From NCBI RefSeq assembly GCF_963576545.1, contig NC_083637.1, positions 23,883,507 through 23,947,506 of the forward strand: a stretch of 64,000 nucleotides of DNA, written 5' to 3'. Every line of letters begins with the position of its first letter. Position 1 is the first letter of the stretch. A program made the position numbers and the translations under genes. The notes beneath the pieces were generated by a model. That model saw only the letters and a program-made list of their open reading frames with translations. It did not search any database and had not been told where the DNA came from. This DNA is from Limanda limanda. Its lineage: Eukaryota > Chordata > Actinopteri > Pleuronectiformes > Pleuronectidae. This document shows positions 47,586 through 59,989 of the stretch, piece by piece.

Positions 47586-48624
47586 TGGAGAAAATAATAT
47601 TGCAATGATAACTGCTATCATTTTATTTTAAAATTTGATTAAGCAATGTTTGAAAGTCTGACACCAGATGAATGCAGATGGAGCGTGTTACAGTTCGCAG
47701 GAGTATCCTGATTCCAGCCATGAATACCTCATTCATACTCTGCAAAAACAGAAACCGCAGTCACACCTTAGCTTTTACTGCCAAGCATACCGTTCTCATT
47801 AATCATTCATCTTACATGACACAACAGCTCTGTCCTCTTTTGTCAAAACAAGAGGGTGCATTGTGTGAATTTGTTGCAGAACGTTTACTTAACATGTATG
47901 TTTTTCTTATACTTATTTGGTTGTATCTGTGAAATAGTGGTTGATAATGTTAAGAGGCACATTGACAGAGATGAAACCTGCAAGTGCATCACTGATTTTG
48001 TGTTTATCCTCACAAAACCTAAAAGAAAAAGGCAAATTTCTATTTAAACGCACAATGCACAACAACACTTGCAGTTGTGTTCATTTTTATTTGCAGATTT
48101 GCAAATGTAATTTTTCAGCAACATCTCATCAACACAGCCACACTCTCTCAGCTGCTGGCTGCTCATTTCACAGCTACCTCATTGCACCTTTCTGTGATTT
48201 TTCAGAGGATTTGGATGTCATTTAGTTGCAGGAGCAGATAAAAAACTGTATCTTTAGTACAATAATGATAAATATATTTGGTGGAAAGCTTCTGAAAGTT
48301 CATACATGTATGTGACATTTAAAGGTTAAATACTTTGCAAACTAGAAGGGCAGACAGTGAATACCTCTGCCAAGGCCCAACAGTCCCTCAATGAAACCAC
48401 AGTTAAATTCACTCTATCCAGATATTTATTAGTGGTTCTGGGTCGTGATCTGCTTGATTTACAATATAACTACTCACATTACTGCAATAACTTCTCCATT
48501 TCAATTGCAATTGCTGCTCTCTCTATATCTTTCTGACATTTTCTAATGTATAAATACTCTAAACATTGACACATCTTTCCATTATGTTAAAATCTCTTTC
48601 TTCTAATAGATGTTTTGGTATTTT

Positions 48625-48745
48625 TTCCTCACAATTGCTGAGGGTTAAGGACAGAGGATGTCGCACCTTGTGAAGCCCTATGAGACAATTTGTGATTTGT
48701 GAATATGAGCTTTACATATAAAATTTGATTGATTGATTAATTTGG
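48625..48745 (+). repeat. Dispersed fish repeat tail ('gaggatgtcgcacc...ttgattgattgatt')
   Basis: 'gggttaaggacagaggatgtc', 'gtgaagccctatgagacaatttgtg' and a final (TTGA)n run form a recurrent 3' module in teleost genomes. Confidence 0.55.
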
Positions 48746-48829
48746 ATATGCACCAAATTGCACACACTCAAAAATCCACATTCATGAGGTTTTTTCCAAG
48801 AAATCCACAAAATTTTGTTAAAGATAGTG

Positions 48830-48990
48830 GGAAGAAATGCCTGGATTTACCCCCTGATTCAGTTCTGTACAAAATGTTGTGGGTTCATCCTTGACCTGTA
48901 CACAGCTTCACGGAAGTCCATTCATGATTTTTTGTGTAATCTTTACTCCACAGATATTTCTGTGTGGGTTTTTATCATCTTTTAATTTGT
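48830..48990. repeat. Dispersed repeat fragment ('cccctgattcagttctgtac')
   Basis: Segments 'ggatttaccccctgattcag' and 'gggttcatccttgacctgta' match the arrangement at 63.04-63.18 kb. Both are probably parts of the family seen at 7.1 and 47.4 kb. Confidence 0.45.
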
Positions 48991-49276
48991 TGGTAGCTAG
49001 TTGAGAAGTCTTCTTTTAGCAGGCTGTAACTACGAGTCAAAATCCTCACTCATGTACCAGTTCAGTTCACAGCAGGACACTGACTACACCAACAGATGCC
49101 AATGTGAGAAAAAAGACCAGCAGCTGTGTGAGTGGTCAATGGTTGTTAAGATGTTTCTCTCTAAACCACAACCTCAGGGTGGCGCTATAGAGGGAAAGCC
49201 TGAGGACCACTTGAGCTGGAAAGATTCATCCCCTGGAGAGCACAAATGTTTGAGCATAATTTCATCCTTCAGTTGT

Positions 49277-49527
<251 letters not shown>

Positions 49528-50901
49528 CTGCTCCCTGCACACATGTTAACCTATAAACATTATTGCATGTTTTGTTTCAAGAGCATGTTTCTCACAGCCC
49601 AGGCTTTTGCAACATTCAACATTCAATACTTTTTTGTCATGTGCACAACAATTACATTTAGCTCAATGTAAAATATAATTTGTAATGTAACATTAAAAAA
49701 AAAGAAAGGGACAAAAAAGAGAGACTTTGTGTGAGTTTTAGATTGTTGGAGTTTTTCTTACAACAAGTTTCCATTTATGATCACTGCATCATTTTCTCCA
49801 CCATCTCCTTCAGTGTGAGAAAGCTACCTGGTTGCGTGTGACATCTGTATGATCACGACTGTTGCCTTTAGCCTGAGGAAAACTGGCACAGTTGAGCATT
49901 ACCTAATTTCTGGATATGTTCTTTACCTGTGATAAATGGTCTGTCATCGCTTCTATCTTTTTTATTATGCATTGGCAAAGTTGTCCAACGTTATTTTGAG
50001 GTCTATTTAATTGCAATAAATATGAGAAAACCTCACCAGTCTGCAGGAATCAGGGCGAGCTGACAGTTTAATGGTTACGGCTACCACATGCCACATGGAT
50101 ACAAACTCCCTGAGCAGAAGGCCAACTTTTGCTGTGTCTAAAAACTCACAGGTTCATGTACATCAGGAACAACTAGTCTGTTAATAAACATAGTAAACTT
50201 TACATAAGCTTAATCAAACAGAACATTTTGTATTAATTTGTTTAAACGTCCCCTCCAGTGCCACACCCCAGTGACTGAATACTACCACAGGAATGTTTGA
50301 ACGCATCATTGTAAAGAGGTGCACAGCCTGTGTCGTGCATTACAATCTACACCAGCACTTGGCTGTGCACAGGTTATCTATTAAGAAACTGAGACTGCAA
50401 GTGGCTCATCTGTAAAATGCATCTTTTTTTCCTACTTTTTCGCTGACTTGTTTTGTCTACTTGAAGACAACATAAATCTAAAAAGAACAAGTGTGGAGCA
50501 GTGGAATTCTCAACCAAGTGCAATTAGCTTTGCAGAGCTGTACTTTACCTCCTGTGCGTTGGTGTGTCGGTGTTAAAATACTTTCTTCCCGAGAGACACA
50601 AATATTTTCCCCATATATTAATAGGGTTTCAAACTGAATACTTTGCACATAATTTATGGTTGTTTAGCATAAGCATGGGATGAGTGTGCAACCGTCAAAT
50701 GAAAAGCAGCAGTGAAAAGAAACATCTGCTGTTTATAACTTTGAGCTGTGCATGAGATTACATGAGCAAGTAATTTGTGAGATGTAAAACAACTCTTTGT
50801 GACATTCATCCATAAATAAAATCAGTCTTTAATAATACATGCATTATTCTAACAATAAAACAAGCAAAAGATTTAATCACCCGCATGTTTCTTTTATAAA
50901 T

Positions 50902-51480
50902 TTAATAAGACTCCACAAAAGACATGACTGAAGCACACAAGGTAGAGCTTGTTCTTGTTGGGGCATGATGCACATACCGAAGTGCGCTGCCAAGAAAACG
51001 AAGAAAAGCTGCAGGCACACCTGCAGCTTTCCGGCACTCCTGTGAACAGTCTTGATCGAGGTCAGGTCTCAACAAAGCCTCATGAGCATCTGTAAAAACT
51101 GCTTCTAGTTGGGAATGCTGCAGGCTACTGTGAAGCAAAAAGAAAAAGTTTGTGGAAAGATGTGAAAACGAACTGAAACTGTGAACAGTACTTAAAATAA
51201 TAGGAATACTAATTGTACCTTGGGTAAGTTAGTTCAGAGAACAAAGACAAAGGTGTGTGAGAAGAGTTGAGCTGGCCGTGAATCAAGTTGAAAAAAATTC
51301 TGTATTGAACCCTGCAGTGTTTGTTATGATCGTTGGCTTGGTACCGTAACAGGTTTGGCGAGTCTGGCAGTCTTGCCCAAGATTTATGGCCCAAACTCAG
51401 CAGACACATGATCTGTAAGAGCTCTGTCACAATTTTCTAACTTGCTGGATTTGACTGTATGACTTACCTGAAGTAAAACA
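50902..51480 (-). CDS. Unrecognised small gene candidate, 2-3 exons
   Basis: I do not recognise this gene. On the - strand an open exon (upper end uncertain, about 51412-51395, down to 51219) ends ...ELTYP-AG|gtacaa in phase 2. A 91-bp intron with a strong pyrimidine tract (ctttttctttttgcttcacag) follows. The next exon, 51127-50902, continues in the same frame to TAA. A perfect donor, CTTCAG|gtaagt, at 51468/51467 suggests an upstream exon; its ATG at 51480 would join in frame if the acceptor ctgctgag| (51396) is used, giving about 138 residues. The product is rich in short helices (CRVQYRIFFNLIHGQL; EAVFTDAHEALL; AAFLRFLGSALRYV) with no clear signal peptide. It lies about 300 bp from, and divergent to, keratin B. 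It could be a small cytosolic or cytokine-like protein, or a chance or decayed gene. Confidence 0.4.
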
Positions 51481-51691
51481 TGCAACAGGCGTGGCCCTTT
51501 TCAGTTTAAACAGTGTGGTTTGGAGAAATAAAAGAAAACAGGATTAAAGCTAATCCCACTTTCTCGTTGCACAAAATGAATTTGAAGGGTGTGTGTGATG
51601 GGAAGGGTTGAGCACCAATCATTAGGTCACTCTCCTCCCTCTAGCCCTGCTTGGCCCCACCCACATCAGGCGCAGCAGCAGCCCTGTGCAG

Positions 51692-51700
51692 GATAAAAAG
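51692..51700 (+). promoter_or_regulatory. TATA-like box of keratin gene B
   Basis: GATAAAAAG lies about 95 bp upstream of the ATG at 51790, the same spacing as in keratin gene A. Confidence 0.7.
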
Positions 51701-51789
51701 GGGGCAAAGGTAGAGCTCTTCATCCAACGCTATCTCCTCTCCTGGGTAGTCAGACCTCCTGAGCAGTCTTCACAGTATCATCTGCAACA

Positions 51790-53874
51790 ATGCTCACCAG
51801 CAGAGTCAGCATGTCAAGCCGGTCCGGGCGTTTCGGAACTGGGAGTGTTAGTGGAGGTGGAGGTGGAGGTGGACGCTCAACGCAAAAGGGCTATGCCTCA
51901 AGTGTGTATGCCGGTGCAGGTGGCTCTGGATCTAGAATCTCCACAAGCTCTTATGGAGGTGTGAGGAGCAGCGGTGGAGGTGGAGGTGGAGGATATGGTG
52001 GAGGATATGGTGGAGGATATGGTGGAGGCTTCAGTGGAGGATTCGGTGGAGGTGATGGTGGTGCGGACTTGCACGTCTCCGCCAACGAGAAGGCCACCAT
52101 GCAGAACCTGAACGACCGTCTGGCCACCTACCTGGACAAAGTGCGCAGCCTAGAGAAGGCCAATGGCGAGCTGGAGCTGAGGATCCGCCAGTTTTTGGAG
52201 AGCAAAACCGCCCCCAATGCCCGTGACTACTCTGCTTTTGAGCTCACCATTGCTGACCTGCAGGGAAAGGTATGTCATCTGACCTCTGAACCCTGAATGT
52301 AATTGAACATGTGAATTAGCGTGTACGTTTATACACTAGAGGGACACTGAATGTGCGTGACTTTGTGAAAGACTGATCTCATGTTACATGCAATGCTACT
52401 GTGATGTGTTGGAGTTAACATTAAACATTTCTTTGTTACACAGATCCAGGCTGCCACCTGTCTCAATGCAGGAATCTATCTGTCTATCGACAACGCAAAA
52501 CTGGCAGCAGACGACTTCAGAACCAAGTAAGCAACAAGATCAGAGATAAAAAGTGTCTAAAATCTGTGAATCAACCAGACCCTGTATTTGTTAAGAATGC
52601 ATACATTGATGCTAAGTTGCAAATGTCTGCTCTCTCGCTGCCTCACAGGTATGAGAATGAGCTTGCCATGCGTCAATCAGTGGAGGCAGATATCGCCGGT
52701 CTGAAGAGACTGTTGGATGAGCTGACACTGGCCAGATCCGACCTGGAGATGCAGATCGAAGGCCTCAGGGAGGAGCTGATCTACCTCAAGAGGAACCACG
52801 AGGAGGTGGGTCCCAGACGCAGAGCGTTTAAGTGAATGTGCTTTCCAATTCTTTGAACTAAGAAACAAGATCTATCTACCTCTTAACAAACTGTTTATTC
52901 ACCAGGAATTGGCAGCCATGCGCACCCAGATGAGTGGACAGATCAACGTGGAGGTGGACGCAAAACCTCAGGCAGACCTGAGCGCCGTAATGGCTGAGAT
53001 CCGTGAGCAGTATGAAGCTGCAGCTGGCAAGAACCAGAGAGAGCTGGAAGCCTGGTTCCAGACAAAGGTAAGACAGGGCCAAAACCACAGTGGATTCATT
53101 TTGATCAAGGGTATGTTGTATTATATGACACTAATGTTTTTACTTCTACCACAGTCAGAGACTCTGAACCAGGAGGTGGCAGTCAGCACAGAAGTTCTCA
53201 ATACCACCAAGACAGAGATCTCTGAGCTCCGTCGCACACTGCAGGGCCTGGAGATCGAGCTGCAGTCACAAATGAGCATGGTAAATAAAAAGGGAGCAAA
53301 TCTACAAGCTTGCCACACCAACTTTTTCTCTCCTCGTGCCACTTCCAAAATTTTTCCAGTTTATGAATTTTTTCCCCTTCTTTCATTCTTCTCTTCTCTT
53401 TCCTCCCCCAGAAATCGGCACTGGAAGGCACCTTGAACGACACAGAGTGCCGTTACTCCATGCAGCTCCAAGGCCTCCAGATGAAGGTGACGAACCTGGA
53501 GGGACAGCTGATGGAGCTGCGTGGTGACATGGAGCGCCAGAGCCAAGAGTACAAGATGCTGCTGGACATCAAGACACGGCTGGAGATGGAGATCGCAGAA
53601 TACAAGAGGCTGATGGACGGAGAGGGCAGGTGAGGAAATAAGAGACAAAAATAGAAACAATGCTTTGAAATTCTGTCTTTCAACTCCAACTCAGAAATTT
53701 TAACCATTACAATGGTTTTAATGGCACCACTGTATTTGTCTTTCTTTTCACAGTATGGGTAGTATGGGAAGTAGTGGGTCAAGTTCAAGAACATCCACCA
53801 CAACAAAGGTGGTCGTGGTCACACAGGAAACCAAGGACGGCCAGGTGGTGTCCACCTCTAGGACCACCACATAA
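51790..53874 (+). CDS. Type I keratin B (Gly-rich head), 7 coding exons
   Basis: An acidic epithelial keratin subunit of intermediate filaments. Exons: 51790-52269, 52444-52526, 52649-52805, 52906-53067, 53155-53280, 53412-53629, 53754-53874. Sizes 83/157/162/126 are the canonical set; the joined frame is 1347 nt, 448 residues. The head (1-98) is Ser/Gly-rich with [15 protein letters not shown] loops. The rod opens [20 protein letters not shown] and closes [26 protein letters not shown]. The tail is Ser/Thr-rich ([14 protein letters not shown]) and ends TSRTTT. Exon 1 is uninterrupted through coil 1A and the start of 1B, unlike keratin A. All introns are short (91-174 bp). The Gly-rich head suggests an epidermal-type rather than a simple-epithelial keratin. 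Exact orthology is uncertain because fish type I keratins expanded independently. Confidence 0.95.
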
Positions 53875-53972
53875 TCTGTCCCACAAAGCAACCGCAACAC
53901 AGAGGGTCACAACCGAAGAACACAAGCTCAACATCGAAACCAAAACCTTCCTTCATATGATCATGTGAATGC

Positions 53973-53978
53973 AATAAA
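53973..53978 (+). promoter_or_regulatory. Polyadenylation signal of keratin B
   Basis: AATAAA lies 99 bases after the stop codon. Confidence 0.85.
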
Positions 53979-53979
53979 A

Positions 53980-56395
53980 AGGCTCTCTGTTTGCTGACTA
54001 CTATCTGTCTGACCGAGTCTCCTTGATTCTAAATGATGTCATGATGCTAACAGTTGCATTGTTTTGGTGAATTTTAAATTGCACATTTGATCTTCATCCT
54101 GATAAGAGAGGATTTAAGTATTTGGCAGATCTGAGATAAGATTATTTTAGACCAACGTGTTCAAAATGACAGCTTGAAGCTGGAATAGCAAAGTGTTCCA
54201 ACCACGTTATGAACCGGATATAAAGAGATAAAGAAACTGGGGATAAGGTTCTGATATGAATCCTGAGGCTATTTAGGAGGAAAAATATTTGTACTCCTCA
54301 ACAATTTATCTTGTGCTACCGATGAGTTCAGGGCTTTACCCCCACAGGCTGCACAGGTTTCAGCAGCACATCAGTAAAATACAGCTCTGTGTTCAAAAGC
54401 AGCATGTTTAGGGATTTCCACCCTATTAGCAAGGATTCAAAAGTTAAAGTATACCTGCAATATAACAGTTTACTTCTGCAACAATAAGTGAACGTCCACC
54501 CCACACAACAAGGAAGTGCTGGGTCTGAATCTGTTTCCTCCTGCAGTTTACCTGCAAGTTTGAATGGGGGCGTATGAATTCAACTGACAGGGTGTTACGT
54601 ATGTGGTGGACTGGCACCTTGTCAAGGGAGTTTACTTCCACCTCATGCATGCTGGCAACTGTCCCAGTCCCTCATTACATCGGTTAAAGCTTCATTAATC
54701 AAGGTTTTTGACGACTAGAGCGTGTGTTTCCACTTAAAACCGAAAAAACTTTCATCCCTTTACCTATTCCCTATGATGGAACTAAATTTTTTTTCCCTGA
54801 ACCTGTTCCATAAACTGTACATCCAGTTGACACATGTCAACACCTTTTAATTTAAAAACTCATCTCACAAAAATGTAATAATAGAGGCACACAGTGTTCC
54901 AGAGGAGGAAGGTGCGGGGTAGTTTTTGGTTGCAGTACTTCTGTTGGCCACTAAGATACATTGAAAAGAATGCTGACAAGCAGTGCCTTAAGGCCGGTGC
55001 ATGCTTCTGCAACGGCGTCTGCGGCTTTTCACGCAGTTGTGACGCAGGACTCAATGTCATTCATGGTTTTCCAAGCGTTGCACGTGTTGCCATGCAATTC
55101 CCCGCCAGAACACTAGGCGGAGTAATGTTTTTTGTCGAAGTCAGCTCTTCTTCGTGTGTGGCACGAGCCGTTTATTTACATCGCCGCGGCGGCTCCTCAT
55201 AGCCTTTTTCTAGCGTCAAATCCACCAGTCAGTGACGGGTTATACTAGTGGTCATAGTTTCGGATCTCTTCTGAAGTGCTCTTCTATTTGGTCCATATTC
55301 ATTCTTCTAAATCTTCCGTGGTTTCCGCCGGTATTATCGGGCATGAACCAAAAATGCGACTCCAGAAATGATGTAGTTAGCAGACCAATCACAGCCTTGC
55401 CGGCTCCGTGACGCTTGCGGAGCTTTGCCGTCTAGGTAGAAAAATTGGGCGATGCACGTAAGCACGTAAGGAGAAGGTATACGTAAGCACGTAAGGGGCC
55501 CGGAAGGGCGCTTGCAGGCCCCTGAAAACGCAGAAGCATGCACCAGCCATTTGTCGAATTACAATCCCCTACTACTGGAACAGCAGGTTTTCGCTCAGCA
55601 GAATGTTATGGCTGACACATTGGCAAACTATATCTTTGCATTCTGCAGAAAAAAGTGAACCATTTTAATCCCACTTGAACCATATATCTTCCTAATCAAC
55701 GTATGTTCTATTTCTTGCCCTTCAGCTCTGCTTTGATCTTTGATCGACTGCATATAAAGACAAGTCTCCACGTCCTCCAGTTCAGCAAGAATTAAGCCAG
55801 TACAGCCTTGGTATAGGTGCAGCCATCTTGTGCCTGTGATTTGTTCAGTTGTTTAGTAATTTGGAACCAGACACTTCACAGTAGTGGAGCTGCTTCTTCA
55901 AAGTCCTGCCAATCCACGCACTCAGTTTATAGTTTGTAGTTTATAGCCTGTACTGCAGCCAGCCACCAGGGGGCAATCAACATAATTTCGCAACACTTTG
56001 AGGAGCAGTATGTGCTAAACTTTTTAATATCCTCCACCAGCAGATGAAACTTGTAATCCTGTGCTTATAAGTAACAAGTTTGTCAGAGCTGCAGAATTTG
56101 GAATCATCTTTAGGTGTGTAAATGTGAATGGCCCGCTATTGACATTGAAAGAAATTCATGCAACTTAACATCACCTGAAACCCTTGTTTTTGCTGACCTC
56201 TAGTGGTCTCTCATTAACGTACAGGTAAACTCCAAGATACAGTGACATCACTGTTAGCAGTAGCATGTGTGTAACCGTTTTTACACTTCATACATAATTC
56301 CAACAAAAACGACTCATACTTCCTCAGTGAGCGACAAAAATGATCTGCTCATTATAGAATTCAACGACACCAGAAACTTCAATTCAACTGCAGTA
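53980..56395. other. Spacer between convergent keratins B and C
   Basis: No gene seen. It contains a MITE-like element at 54992-55549, and the rest is unassigned. Confidence 0.6.
54992..55549. mobile_element. MITE-like DNA element with terminal inverted repeats
   Basis: The left end GGCCGGTGCATGCTTCTGC and the right end GCAGAAGCATGCACCAGCC pair with one mismatch over 19 bases. The 558-bp interior is GC-rich relative to its surroundings and has no transposase. Target duplications are not clear, so the superfamily (PIF/Harbinger or hAT) is undecided. Confidence 0.75.
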
Positions 56396-56397
56396 TC

Positions 56398-56403
56398 TTT
56401 ATT
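56398..56403 (-). promoter_or_regulatory. Polyadenylation signal of keratin C (AATAAA, - strand)
   Basis: TTTATT on the given strand lies 26 bases beyond the keratin C stop codon. Confidence 0.8.
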
Positions 56404-56428
56404 GATTTTTGCGATTTGTTCCAAGTTT

Positions 56429-59400
56429 TCACTCAATCTCATCCACTTCCACATCAACAGTCTTGCTGGTGCCGACCACCCTTCCATCCACAACTGTCTC
56501 CACCACCGTGATGACCTTTGTGACCACTGAAATGAAATGAAACAACAATCATGAGCAAACCTTAGACGTTTTAGACACATCAGATTCAATTTAATGATCA
56601 AATAAGGATAAAAGGTTGTTGAAAGATGCTTACCTTGTCTGGTGCTGGTGATGATGGAAAAAGAGAAAGTGGAAAACATTAGTCTGGAACATATCTACAG
56701 CTCCATTGTGCATATTTCTCCTCTAACACCCTCTCATCCTCAAACATTTCTCTATCCCTCGTTTCTCTCTCTGTCAGGTCTCACCTGTCATCCTCCCCGT
56801 CCAGCAGCCTCCTGTACTCTGCGATCTCCAGCTCCAGCCGGGTCTTGAGGTCCAGCAGCATGTCGTAATCTTGCTTGGTGCTGGCGATGTTTGCGTGGAG
56901 CTGGGACAGCTGACTCTCCAGGCTGGTGACCATGGCCTGGAGGCTGGACAGCTGTGCTGAGTAGCGAGCCTGAGTGTCTGCCAGGGTGTTCTCCAGAGAG
57001 GATTTCTGTTGGGGTCCGAGGAAACAGGTGATTATACATTCAGGAATATTACACGAAAGTGTGCATCTAAAAATCTGCTTAAATAACTGATGAGTGTTTA
57101 GCTAACGCCAACTCCTTATGTCCCCTTATTTGCTTTCTTGCAGTGCTGAATACAAAGCTAAAACCTGCAGAAAATTAATGTAATTAGCTTAGCTTAGCTT
57201 AATTACTGGATTCAGCTAGCCTGGCTTGGACGAAAATGTTAAAAGAGTCTGGTACCAGCAAAAGAATGGTGGTGTTATTGGGGGTCACACAGACTTGTAT
57301 TCAGCCATGCCCACTTGCTGGAGTCTTGTGAGCCGATGGTAGCCTTTATGCTAAGCTAAGCTAGCTGGCTAACTGGCAGAGGCTTCATATCTAAAGCACA
57401 GAGATGAATGAGGTATCAATTTTCTCATTTAGGTCTTGGCCACAAAAAGAAACAGTATATTTCACAAAATGTGAAACTATACCTCTGAACCTACTGTTTC
57501 CATAACCATGCATTAAAAACTACTGTGTTGTCTTGAAAATATAGTATCAGTCTCAACCCCAGTAAATAATCAATCTTTACATGTTTATAATGTTGACATA
57601 CCATGCTCATATTGGACTGGAGTTCGATCTGAAGCCTCTGGAGGGTGCTCTTCAGATCCCTGATCTCTGTGCGGGATGACGTCAGGTACTCTGTGTTTGT
57701 CACCACCTCCTGCTCGACCACTGTAAGCTGGACACAACATGGCACGTGTTAATGAAGAATATGAAGTGAACTGACTCATACATGAATTGAGCGTGACCGT
57801 TGGGACGCCTTACCTTGGTCTGGTACCAGGACTCGAGCTCCTTGCGGTTCTTGCTGATCGCTGCCTCGTAGTGTTCTCTGATTTCGGACATGGCCTTGTT
57901 CAGGTCTGGAGAGGGAGAAGCGTCTACGGACACGTTGACAGTGCCTCCGACCTGAACCCTGATCAGAGCCATCTCCTATAGAGGTCAGAGGGGAAACAAC
58001 TGGATTAGGCACTGGAAGAACTCAATAAACCTTTCATTATTACAACAGTAGTAGAGGCAATGTACGGGTGCATTTACTTTGGCTTTCATCTATTTTAACT
58101 GTGTGTGTGTGCGTGTGCGTGTGTCTTATGTGTTTCTGTTCTGTGTGTTGGAAAAACAGAAGCAATGAGCTAATGGGTGGAGAGAAGAATGCAAGGAAGT
58201 GTGCAGAGAGAAGCGGGGGCAGCTTTGGGAAAAGACTAAAGGCGGCAGACGTGTTTATTTGAGCCTAACCCACCATGGTGTTTCCTCAGTCTTATCAGTG
58301 TTATCAGAGGTAGTGCAGAGGTCATGTGAGTGAATTGTGACCAGTTGAAACCAGGATTACACTGAATAGCTGGTGTATTTATCTCTCTGCAGCTGAAAGG
58401 TTGGACGGTGTTTGCCATATAATCAATTACCAGTGTAGTAACAAACCTTTAAGTCATGTGCTTACACAGGGTGGGTGTTAGCCTGAGGGATACATAACCT
58501 GATGACAATGTAAACCATGTGTAAAGCCACGCTTGAAAAACCTGAAATCCCTCATCTCACCTCTTCGTGGTTCCTCTTGAGCATGATGAGCTCCTCCTTC
58601 AGCTGCTCGTACTGACTCTCCAGGTCCATCCTGGAAATGTTCATGTCATCCAGCACCCGCTTCAGTCCAGAAATGTCCGCCTCCACAGCCATCCTCATGG
58701 CCAGCTCGTTCTCATACCTGAGGAGGGGGACACACAGCGAGGACGGACAGACAGGTCAGAGAGGTTCGGTGGCTCGTAAAGATAAGAATTCATCAGTTAG
58801 ACATTAGTTACCACTTGGATGCTCAATGTCAAGTTTCACTTATGTGGCCGTGGAGAGAGGGACAGGGGGTATTGACAGAAATAGAGGACACTCACTTCAT
58901 TCTGAAATCATCAGCAGCCAGCTTTGCATTGTCGATGTCCAGGATTGTCTTTGCATTGATCCTGGAGGCGACACGAATCTGAGGTGGAAGATAAAAACAA
59001 TGAGCTGTGTAAGGAAAGATAGAGTCTAGCTTCTGTTTCATATCACCTCACTGTACACAACAACCTGACTGATATGGGAGTTTTGAGACCAGCACTGGTA
59101 TTTGAGAGTGTAAATGGTTGGTTGAACTTTTTTATTATTGGAGGAAATCCCTAAAATCTTGGGTTCTTAAAAAGTTGTCATAGATTAGTGTAGCCTCCTC
59201 GGTAAATATGACAGAAACAAAATCACCTTTTAAGTTCAAATTAAAAAGAATACATATGCTCACTGTGTTAAATTGAAACCAACCTGTGGATGAGTGGGCC
59301 AGACTCTACTGTACACCAGTGCTGTGTTGTTGTGTAATTCTCACTGTGACACTGATGTCAGGATGTAATGGAATGAGTCTGGTATGACAGTCAAGGAAAT

Positions 59401-59915
59401 TATTTCCCCACTGTTTTCTGTTTGTGACAGGTGCAAACTGATCTTAACCTGACCTACTTTGAAACTATGACAGACATACCAAACAATTTACCTCCTACGC
59501 ACCCACTTACAGTGAATGTTAACGTTCTAAAGATGAGAAGAGAGAAAAGACAACACCCACGTCCCTGTTCTCTTACCTTGTCCTTCAATTCTTCGATGAT
59601 GACAAAGAATCTGGTGTGGTCATGGGAGACGACGGTTCTGCTCAGGTACCAGTCTTTGATCTGCTTGTCCAGTCGATCATTCTCTTTTTCCAGGGTGCGC
59701 ACCTTCTCCAGGTAGGAGGAGAGACGGTCGTTCAGGTTCTGCATGGTGGCCTTCTCGTTGGCACCAACGTGGAGGTCCAGGCCGTCGCTGAGGTCGAAGC
59801 CTCTGGCGGCAGAGCCGTAGTTCATGCTGGATGAGGAGATACGGGTGCCATGTCCACCAGCTCCACCGTAGACGCTCATGGTCTTCTGGCCGTAGGATGT
59901 TGGTCTGAGAGACAT
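56429..59915 (-). CDS. Type I keratin C (short head, K18-like), 8 coding exons with a microexon
   Basis: Acidic keratin. Exons on the - strand: 59915-59577, 58978-58896, 58717-58561, 57975-57814, 57727-57602, 57005-56785, 56644-56634, 56526-56429. Sizes 83/157/162/126/221 are canonical; the joined frame is 1197 nt, 398 residues. The head is only about 52 residues with no Gly loops ([18 protein letters not shown]). The rod runs from [20 protein letters not shown] to [26 protein letters not shown]. The tail, [18 protein letters not shown]..., resembles the DGKVV tail of keratin 18-like proteins. The 11-nt exon (CACCAGACAAG) is needed to keep frame; an acceptor 6 nt further in would make it 5 nt, also in frame. 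Convergent with keratin B. The short head and tail suggest a simple-epithelium type, but the true krt18 orthologue usually sits beside a type II gene, so I leave the symbol blank. Confidence 0.93.
57170..57470. repeat. Dispersed 'gctaagctaagctag' repeat in keratin C intron
   Basis: Runs of agcttagctta and ctaagctaagctagctggc, then 'gatgaatgaggtatcaattttctcattt', form a motif set widespread in fish introns. It makes up the bulk of the intron between exons 57602-57727 and 56785-57005. Confidence 0.55.
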
Positions 59916-59974
59916 GTTGGAGTGTTTGGATCTGGAGTTGATCTGCAGTTGAAAGTATTACCTTGGTCTCCTTG

Positions 59975-59982
59975 TTTATATA
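59975..59982 (-). promoter_or_regulatory. TATA box of keratin gene C
   Basis: TATATAAA on the - strand lies about 60 bp upstream of the ATG at 59915. Confidence 0.8.
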
Positions 59983-59989
59983 GCCGTCA

